Shown here: positions 36,008 to 41,654 of the stretch, piece by piece | Layout of the letters: each line of letters starts with the position of its first letter | Position numbering within the stretch: position 1 is the stretch's first letter | Assembly: GCA_028277465.1 (NCBI GenBank) | Contig: JANQGF010000190.1 | Span: forward strand, 1-41,654 | Origin: Chromatiaceae bacterium | GTDB taxonomy: Bacteria > Pseudomonadota > Gammaproteobacteria > Chromatiales > Chromatiaceae | Direction of reading: 5' to 3' | Length of the DNA: 41,654 nucleotides | Notes under the pieces: generated by a model | What the model saw: only the letters and a program-made list of their open reading frames with translations | What the model was told of the DNA's origin: nothing | Database searches by the model: none | Made by a program: the position numbers and the translations under genes

Positions 36008-38355
36008 CCGAGCGACTGCGTCTTCACGTCACCTTCGAGTCCGACTGGCACGTTGGCGAAGGGGCCGGCAGCCGAGGGTACATCGATGCGATCGTGCGTC
36101 GGCATCCCGAGGGCGGACTTCCCTATCTGCCTGCCAAGACGCTCACCGGCATCCTGCGCGACGGCTGCGAGCGCATCGTCTACGGGCTGGACAGCGCCAG
36201 GAGCGACGGACCCTGGCATGCGCTGCTGCGAGCCATCTTCGGCGCCGATTCCGAGGATCCGGATCCACGCGCGCGGGATGCCGCCCTGTCGGTGATGCCG
36301 GCGCGATTCGATGCCGATCTGCGCCGCGCCTTGTGCGAGAGGCCCGAGATCGCCGAGGCGCTGGTCTTTCTCAAGCCGGGGATCCAGCTCGACGAGGAGG
36401 GCGTCGCGAAGACCGACATGCTGCGCTTCGAGGAGGTCGTGCTCGCCGGCGCGCAACTGTCGGCCGATCTCGAGCTGGCGCTCGACGGCGAGCGTCGCCG
36501 GTCAGCGCTCGCGCTGATCGCCGCGGGGGCCAAGGTGGTCGAGCGGCTCGGTGCCGGCCGCCGCCGCGGCAGCGGTCGCTGTCGTCTGACCCTGGCCGGG
36601 GGGCCGGAGCAGACGCAGCTGCCCGCGCTCCTGCGCGCCGCGCCACCTGAGTCGGGTCCCGAGGGCACCTCCGAGCCCTCCTTGATCCTGTCCGCCCCCG
36701 AGTCCAACGATTCGGGGGATTGGAACCGACTCGCCATCGAGCTAGATCTCGAGACGCCGGTCCTGGTGCCGGCCGAGACGCTTGGCAACGTCGTCACGAC
36801 GCGCGATCACATCCCCGGCTCGCTGCTCCTGCCCGCGCTCGATCGTTGGCTGCGAGCGCTGTTGGGCGGACGCACCACCTCCGCGCTCGCAGCGGGTGCG
36901 ATCCAGGTACGCAATGCCTATCCGGCCATCGATCGGCAGCGCCTGCTCCCGGTCCCCGCGGCCTTGTTCAAGCTCAAGGACGGGGACGTCTACACCAACC
37001 ACCTGCCGAACGATCCCGAGGGGAAGGCGCAGCGCAAACAGCAGCGCCTGGGCTATGTCGGTGCCGCAGGGCTTCCATGGCTCGGCGCTGACGGTTCCGC
37101 GACGCCCGGCGTGCTCACCGTGGATACCCTCACGGTCACACACGCGGCCATCGAGGACGGGCCTCAGCGTCCCACCTCCAGAGTTGGCGGCGTCTTCACC
37201 TACCAGGCGCTCCATCCCCGACAGAGGCACTTCGAGTGCTTCATCGCCGAGCTCTGGATCTCGACCTCGCTCGTGCCTGAGCTGCCGAACGGCTGGGTCG
37301 AGGCCTGTCCCGCGCATATCCGCATCGGACGCGCGAAGAAGGACGACTACGGGCGCGTCCGCGTGTCTTGTCGCGTCGAGACAGCGCCGAGTGGCACGCG
37401 GGCCGCGCACCGACTGACGCTTTGGCTCACCTCACCCCTGCTGCTGCGCGATTCCGCGCTACGTCCGGTCTTGAGCGTTCAAGGCGTACTGGATGGCCTG
37501 ACGCAGGCGCTCAACGCGGGCGTGACCCAGTCGGACCACATCCGATTGAGCGTGCCGGCCCCGGAATCCGCCCGCAATCCCAGCTTCGTCCGACCCTGGC
37601 GCGACGATGGCTGGATCAACGCCTGGCAGATGCAGCGTCCGACCCGTTTCGGCCTCGCCGCCGGGTCCTGTGTGCTGATCGAGGCCGATCGGGAGATCCC
37701 GGCGGGGCGTCTGGCCCGTGTCCAGGCGCGCGGGCTGGGCGAGCGGCGCGCCGAGGGGTATGGCGAGATCCTGATCGACGCGGAGATCCTGGGCGAACCG
37801 ACGGTGCCCGCGCTCGGGGCGAAAGCCCGAGGCACGCCGGCCAAGAAGGCGAGTGTCCCGGGTCTCGTACCGCTGGAACCGTCGGGCTTCACCCGCGCCT
37901 TGCAGCGGCGCGCCGCGCGTCTCGCGGTCGAGCGTCGCGTCCTGCAGCGGGATCGGGCGCTCCGTCGCAAGATCGGGTGGGAGAGCGGCGATCGGCCGCA
38001 ACCGCCGAATACCCAACTCGGTGCACTGCGCGCGCTGATGGAGACGCTCCGCGATCCGTCCGGACTCCAGCGCGTGGCGGGTTGGATCGACGCCATCGAG
38101 GGCAACGACGACCGCAGGGCGAAATGGCCGCAGCGGACCCTGCAGAAGCTGCGCACGCACATCGCCGATGTCGAGGCGATCTGGTGCGATCTCGGTCTGC
38201 CGGACGGCCCACAGGCCCTGGCCGGCCACGATCGCGAGGCATTGGCGCGGGAGCTGCGCTGCGAGGCGATCCGCGCGCTCTGGCTCGTGGCCGTGTCGCG
38301 TCAGCTGAACGAGAACAACCGTCGCGTGTGCAAGGACTCGGCGCGGGAGACCTGA
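36004..38355 (+). CDS. cas7-cas5-cas11: Cas7-Cas5-Cas11 fusion subunit of the type III-Dv complex
   Basis: This 783-residue backbone protein joins three subunits. Residues about 1-220 are a Csm3-like Cas7 RAMP domain: HVGEGAGSRGYIDAIV, with Asp28 placed like the catalytic Asp of Csm3, then GLPYLPAKTLTGILRDG and the Gly-rich loop LGAGRRRGSGRCRLTL. Residues about 235-600 are Csx10/Cas5-like, with TTRDHIPGSLLLPALDRWL and the hallmark IGRAKKDDYGRVRVSC. Residues about 630-783 are helical and match a Cas11-like small subunit (RALQRRAARLAVERRVLQRD). Such a fusion is characteristic of the Synechocystis III-Dv complex. Its start overlaps the cas10 stop (ATGA) and 4 bp separate it from the next gene. 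Confidence 0.87.
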   Translation: MTERLRLHVTFESDWHVGEGAGSRGYIDAIVRRHPEGGLPYLPAKTLTGILRDGCERIVYGLDSARSDGPWHALLRAIFGADSEDPDPRARDAALSVMPARFDADLRRALCERPEIAEALVFLKPGIQLDEEGVAKTDMLRFEEVVLAGAQLSADLELALDGERRRSALALIAAGAKVVERLGAGRRRGSGRCRLTLAGGPEQTQLPALLRAAPPESGPEGTSEPSLILSAPESNDSGDWNRLAIELDLETPVLVPAETLGNVVTTRDHIPGSLLLPALDRWLRALLGGRTTSALAAGAIQVRNAYPAIDRQRLLPVPAALFKLKDGDVYTNHLPNDPEGKAQRKQQRLGYVGAAGLPWLGADGSATPGVLTVDTLTVTHAAIEDGPQRPTSRVGGVFTYQALHPRQRHFECFIAELWISTSLVPELPNGWVEACPAHIRIGRAKKDDYGRVRVSCRVETAPSGTRAAHRLTLWLTSPLLLRDSALRPVLSVQGVLDGLTQALNAGVTQSDHIRLSVPAPESARNPSFVRPWRDDGWINAWQMQRPTRFGLAAGSCVLIEADREIPAGRLARVQARGLGERRAEGYGEILIDAEILGEPTVPALGAKARGTPAKKASVPGLVPLEPSGFTRALQRRAARLAVERRVLQRDRALRRKIGWESGDRPQPPNTQLGALRALMETLRDPSGLQRVAGWIDAIEGNDDRRAKWPQRTLQKLRTHIADVEAIWCDLGLPDGPQALAGHDREALARELRCEAIRALWLVAVSRQLNENNRRVCKDSARET

Positions 38356-38359
38356 CCAG

Positions 38360-39856
38360 ATGGCGCGTAAGATCACCCATACCCTCATGGTCGAGGGCGA
38401 CCTGCTCGCCCTCACGCCCTTTCACGTCGGCGGCGCCGAGGAGCGCGCGGCGAGCGACATGCCGCTCGCGCTCGACGGGCTGGGACGCCACTATCTGCCG
38501 GGGACCTCCATCGGCGGCGCGCTGCGGGCCTTCTGCCGCCATGTCCCGGATCACGCCGCGCTCTGGGGCTACGCCGAGGGCGCGGACGATGGCGCCGCCT
38601 CGCGGCTGCTGATCGATGATGCGCACGTGGTCGGTACGCCCATGCCGGAGCTGTGGCATGGCAACGGCATCGACCGCCGCTGGGGCGTTGCCGCCGAGCG
38701 TATCAAGTACGACCGCGAGGTCCTGCCACGCGGCACGCGGTTCCGCTTTCGACTGGCCCTGGAGGTGCTTGAGGGCGATGACATCGACACGCGTCGCGCC
38801 TTTCTCGCCTGGCTGATCGGGGCGCTCGAGGATGGACGGATCGCCTTGGGTGCCGGTTCGACCCGAGGGCTGGGTCGCATCAAGCTGGTCGACGCCCGCT
38901 GTCTGGAGCACCTCTGGAGCACGCCCGAAGGGATACTCGATTGGCTCGCCTCGGGGAGCCCGAAGGACCAACGGGTGGCCTGGCGGGAAAAGGCGGCAGC
39001 CTTCTTCGCTCCCGGCCCCGAGGACCGGATCCGCATCGAGATCGACTGGTCGCCCCGGGGGCCGCTGATGAGCAAGTCCGCCCGCGATGGGATCGTCGTC
39101 GACGCCCTGCCGTTCCTAAGTCGTCTGGAGGGCGGCGCCCTGGCACTGGCCCTGCCCGGCGCCGGTATCAAAGGGGCCCTGCGCACGCATGCCGAGCGCA
39201 TCGTGCGCACCGTGACCGGCCGCTGCTTCGCGCTCGACGACGATCACCGTCAGGTCGATGTCCCGCTGGCCGCGGATCTGTTCGGACGCGCGCGGCCGGC
39301 AGAGACCCCATCCGCGAAGACGGCGAGACGCCGCCGCAAGGGCCGGCTGGCGGTCGAGACCTGTTACGCCAAGCTCGCGCTGCCCCAAGATACGTGGGAT
39401 CGGCTGGAGCGCGAGGAGGAACCCTGGCGCGTCCCCCCCAGCCAAGATCGGCCGATGAGCCTGGCGATGCACGTCGCCATCGACCGCTGGACCGGCGGCG
39501 CGGCCAAGAATCTGCTCTTCGGCGCCCTCGAGCCGGGGCGTGTCGAGTGGGCTCCCATCGTGATGCACCTCGACGCCTCCTGCGAGCCGCTCGCCGAGCT
39601 GGCGCTGCTGTGGCTGGCGCTGCGCGATCTCTGCGCCGGGCGGATCCCGGTCGGCTTCGGCGCCAACCGTGGTTATGGAGATCTCGCCGTTCGGCGGATC
39701 GCGCTGTCGGGCCTGAATGCGATCTGGGATGGTCCCGACTCGGTCGCGCTCCCGGTCGCCGACGGGGTCATCGATGCAACGGAGATCGCGGACCTGATCG
39801 CCCAGGCCGAGATCGCCTGGCGCCATTGGCTGGGACGGGAGGGCGAGGAGACATGA
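38360..39856 (+). CDS. cas7-2x: Cas7-2x, tandem RAMP subunit
   Basis: The 498-residue protein contains two Cas7/RAMP modules. The first (about 1-220) has LLALTPFHVGGAEERAASDM, with Asp33 as candidate catalytic residue, YLPGTSIGGALRAF and the glycine loop GAGSTRGLGRIKLV. The second (about 225-490) has IEIDWSPRGPLMSKSARDGI, with Asp243 and Asp248 as candidates, LALPGAGIKGALRTHAERI and PVGFGANRGYGDLAVRRIAL. A double Cas7 is part of the III-Dv backbone, adding two RNA-cleaving positions along the crRNA. The last codons overlap csx19 by 4 bp. The catalytic residues are inferred by motif position. Confidence 0.87.
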   Translation: MARKITHTLMVEGDLLALTPFHVGGAEERAASDMPLALDGLGRHYLPGTSIGGALRAFCRHVPDHAALWGYAEGADDGAASRLLIDDAHVVGTPMPELWHGNGIDRRWGVAAERIKYDREVLPRGTRFRFRLALEVLEGDDIDTRRAFLAWLIGALEDGRIALGAGSTRGLGRIKLVDARCLEHLWSTPEGILDWLASGSPKDQRVAWREKAAAFFAPGPEDRIRIEIDWSPRGPLMSKSARDGIVVDALPFLSRLEGGALALALPGAGIKGALRTHAERIVRTVTGRCFALDDDHRQVDVPLAADLFGRARPAETPSAKTARRRRKGRLAVETCYAKLALPQDTWDRLEREEEPWRVPPSQDRPMSLAMHVAIDRWTGGAAKNLLFGALEPGRVEWAPIVMHLDASCEPLAELALLWLALRDLCAGRIPVGFGANRGYGDLAVRRIALSGLNAIWDGPDSVALPVADGVIDATEIADLIAQAEIAWRHWLGREGEET

Positions 39857-40443
39857 GCACGCAGAGACTGACCCTCTACCGCTGGCGGCGAGACCGCATC
39901 GGCTTGGCCGCCTGTCTCCGCGACTGCTTCTCGGGTCAGCGGCTGATGGGCTGGTGCCAGACCCCGCGGCATCTCTTCTTGCTCGGCTGGGACGGTGCCG
40001 CCGTTCTGGATTGGACGGGGAAGGCGCTGGAGGGACCCGACCCGCTCGGTCAGGTCTACGAGGCCCGCTTCTTCCACTCCGGCGGCGATCCCGACGGCGA
40101 GCTGCGCTGGCTGAGGGATCCCGAGACGGACGGGTTCGGTCGAGCCGCCTGGGTCAGCGAGACCGACCGCTGGGCGCCGCGCGGCTTCGAGACGGCGGAT
40201 GTGCTGTCCGATCTCGAGCCGCTGGACGCATTGGCGACGCCGGGCGGCACCATCCCCAACCGCATCCTGATCCAGGCCCGCGCCGAGCTGCCCGGGATCC
40301 CGCCGGGCGAGCCGGCGGTCTATCGCATTCGCGAATACATGGGGCCGGCACCCGAGCCCGCCGGCGATCACGGCAACTGGATCGTCGTCGAGCAGCGCAT
40401 CCTGGGAATCCGACCGCTGAATGGAGGGGGCGCGAATGAGTGA
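39853..40443 (+). CDS. csx19: Csx19 (TIGR03984-type) accessory subunit
   Basis: The 196-residue protein matches the Csx19 type of small CRISPR proteins by position and content: LTLYRWRRDRIGLAACLRDC at the N-terminus, ARFFHSGGDPDGELRWLRD in the middle and VYRIREYMGPAPEPAGDHG near the end. Csx19 is found in III-D systems and is a subunit of the III-Dv effector complex; it has no known catalytic activity. Its start overlaps the Cas7-2x stop (ATGA), and its last eight bases overlap the next RAMP gene. I recognise the family mainly through the operon context. Confidence 0.7.
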   Translation: MSTQRLTLYRWRRDRIGLAACLRDCFSGQRLMGWCQTPRHLFLLGWDGAAVLDWTGKALEGPDPLGQVYEARFFHSGGDPDGELRWLRDPETDGFGRAAWVSETDRWAPRGFETADVLSDLEPLDALATPGGTIPNRILIQARAELPGIPPGEPAVYRIREYMGPAPEPAGDHGNWIVVEQRILGIRPLNGGGANE

Positions 40444-41314
40444 GCAGACGCTGAAGGCAACCATCCAGGTCCGTACCGTCAAGAGCGGTCCGCAGGCCTT
40501 CATCGAGGTGCCGACCAGGAAGGGCTCGCGGGAAGCCGCGCTCGCCAAACAGCTGCTCAGCAAGTCGTTGGCGGCCCTATTTGCGGTGGCACCAGAAAAC
40601 CTGAAGGGGCGCGAGGTGGAATACCGCCTGCGCGCCGGACAGCTCGACAGGGTGTGGGAGGCGGGCGCTACCTGGGACGGTGGCGACCCGGCACCTCGGC
40701 CGCCCGGGCATGGCGGCAGATCGGGCGGCCACCCTGACTTGAGGGGCCACACCGGCGGCGCTCGACCGCCATCGCTCCATACCGACCAGTGGTTCGAGAA
40801 TCCCTACAACTTCGTCCCGGCATCGCCACGCGACACCAACCACCCGACCCTCGGCGATGCCGAGCCCGCCGGCCACCATCGCTACCACCCCGAGCTGTGG
40901 AGCGGACGCATCGGCGTCGAGCTCACCACCTGCACCCCGCTGCTCGTCCCCGATCTCGGCCGCGACAGCGTAGACGGGCACAGGGTCTACGGTCTGCGCC
41001 TGGACGAGGACGGCGTCCCCTACCTGCCCCCCACCAGCATCAAGGGGGCCCTGCGCTCGGCCTACGAGGCGATGACCAATAGTCGGATGGGGATCTTCCA
41101 AGGTCTCTCCGAGCCACTCGCCATGCGCCATGTGGCCCAAAGCGGCGCCGATGTAGTTCCGGTCCGTGTCTCGGACGACGGTACCTCGTTGGAACTGCTC
41201 ACTGGGACGAGTTCGTTGACCAGTAACGGGCCGCCATCGGCCGGTCAGCCTCAGTGCGCGGCATGGGTGCCCTACTATTCCACGCAAAGACTCCTACGAC
41301 GAGGTAGAAGCCTG
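40436..41314 (+). CDS. Cas7-insertion RAMP protein (TIGR03986-type), interrupted
   Basis: The protein starts at an ATG overlapping the csx19 stop by 8 bases. After an N-terminal beta domain (about 1-75) comes a Gly/Pro-rich linker (about 80-115). A RAMP domain follows with NPYNFVPASPRDTNHPTL, VELTTCTPLLVPDLGRDS and YLPPTSIKGALRSAYEAMTN, matching the TIGR03986 family. The frame is good to about 41270. It then continues to a stop at 41500 only with unusual codons (AGA, CTA, AGA), while the +1 frame reads PRKDSYDEVEAW with normal codons. A frameshift near 41265-41280 is likely. I end the exon at 41314, just before a candidate group II intron. The full family is much longer, so the rest lies outside the window. 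Confidence 0.7.
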
Positions 41315-41654
41315 GTGCGACATGGCAATCGCGTATGGGCAAGGATACAGGAGTGGCAGCACTATCGGCGCAAACGAAATCGTCAACTGAACCGCGACGA
41401 GTGGAGGCCCGATTTCCGGTTTTGGCGAAGTCTGGAACTCGCACCGGACGGGCCTTCCGCGCCGCAGAATTCACCAGACCCGAGACGCCCCCGCCACTGA
41501 GCCACAACGGGTTGGCTGCGCGCCATCGGTGCGTAAGCCAGAGATCTGTGAACGTACGGCCCGCTTCCATGCATGGCTGTGCAGCACTTGGACGTTGGCG
41601 GGGCACCGACGATTTTCTGGGGCTCGAACGAGCCACGGGCCGGGTGCCTTCTCC
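41315..41654 (+). mobile_element. Candidate group II intron, 5' end, inside the Cas7-insertion gene
   Basis: From 41315 the sequence starts GTGCGAC, a group II intron 5' consensus (GTGYG), and becomes structured and non-coding. Stops break every forward frame by 41500, and hairpins appear, such as GGCTC-GAAC-GAGCC (41621-41634) inside GGCACC...GGTGCC (41602-41607 with 41643-41648). The six bases before it, AGCCTG (41309-41314), can pair with CGGGTT (41508-41513), with two G-U pairs, as IBS1-EBS1, 193 bases downstream. Domain V, the reverse transcriptase and the 3' boundary would be outside the window. This is an inference from pattern, not a covariance search. Confidence 0.5.

Noticed and set aside
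41199-41636. A 145-codon minus-strand frame at the window end
   Set aside because: It overlaps both the RAMP coding end and the structured intron-like segment, has no recognisable domain and no good start; treated as chance.

Overview
The window is GC-rich gammaproteobacterial DNA. The gene content (an SHP/DHC/cytochrome b electron-transfer operon, NhaD, the YhdP-Nit-TldD-PmbA order, many c-type cytochromes and chemotaxis/c-di-GMP proteins) fits a purple sulfur bacterium or close relative (Chromatiaceae-like). That placement is inferred from gene families; no rRNA or other marker gene is present.

Positions 1-13.6 kb hold respiration, sensing and ion transport. A TPR membrane protein, a methyltransferase and a periplasmic EF-hand protein come first. 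They are followed by a minus-strand operon for cytochrome b, the oxygen-binding haem protein SHP and dihaem cytochrome c DHC, and then by an Aer-like PAS chemoreceptor. A tightly overlapping plus-strand operon (PepSY protein, OmpR-type regulator, 27-codon mini-ORF, PhoQ/QseC-type kinase, large VCBS/FN3 exported protein) is next, then a NhaD antiporter and a heptad-repeat coiled-coil membrane protein.

Positions 13.7-29 kb are mostly housekeeping on the minus strand: SerB; a three-gene lipid module (CFA-type methyltransferase, DUF1365, FAD amine oxidase-like); PmbA and TldD; a Nit-family amidase; and the giant AsmA-like protein YhdP. A membrane diguanylate cyclase and an orphan ClpV/TssH-type AAA+ ATPase follow on the plus strand.

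Positions 32.5-41.65 kb are the most interesting part: a type III CRISPR locus of the III-Dv (III-D2) kind. It is led by a signalling effector with an NE0113/Csm6-type ring-nuclease-like domain, an APE2256-type CARF domain and a probable RelE-like C-terminus. It continues with a GGDD-containing Cas10 without an HD domain, a Cas7-Cas5-Cas11 fusion, a double Cas7 (Cas7-2x), Csx19 and a Cas7-insertion RAMP. The genes overlap or nearly touch, so they look like one operon. In this type of system a crRNA-guided complex of fused Cas7/Cas5/Cas11 subunits recognises RNA, Cas10 makes cyclic oligoadenylate, and the CARF effector responds.

Two subunits are broken as read. Cas10 has a frameshift about 135 codons before its end. 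The Cas7-insertion gene loses its frame near 41270 and then runs into a structured, non-coding segment starting GTGCGAC at 41315, which looks like the 5' end of a group II intron. No CRISPR array, cas1, cas2 or cas6 was found in the window.
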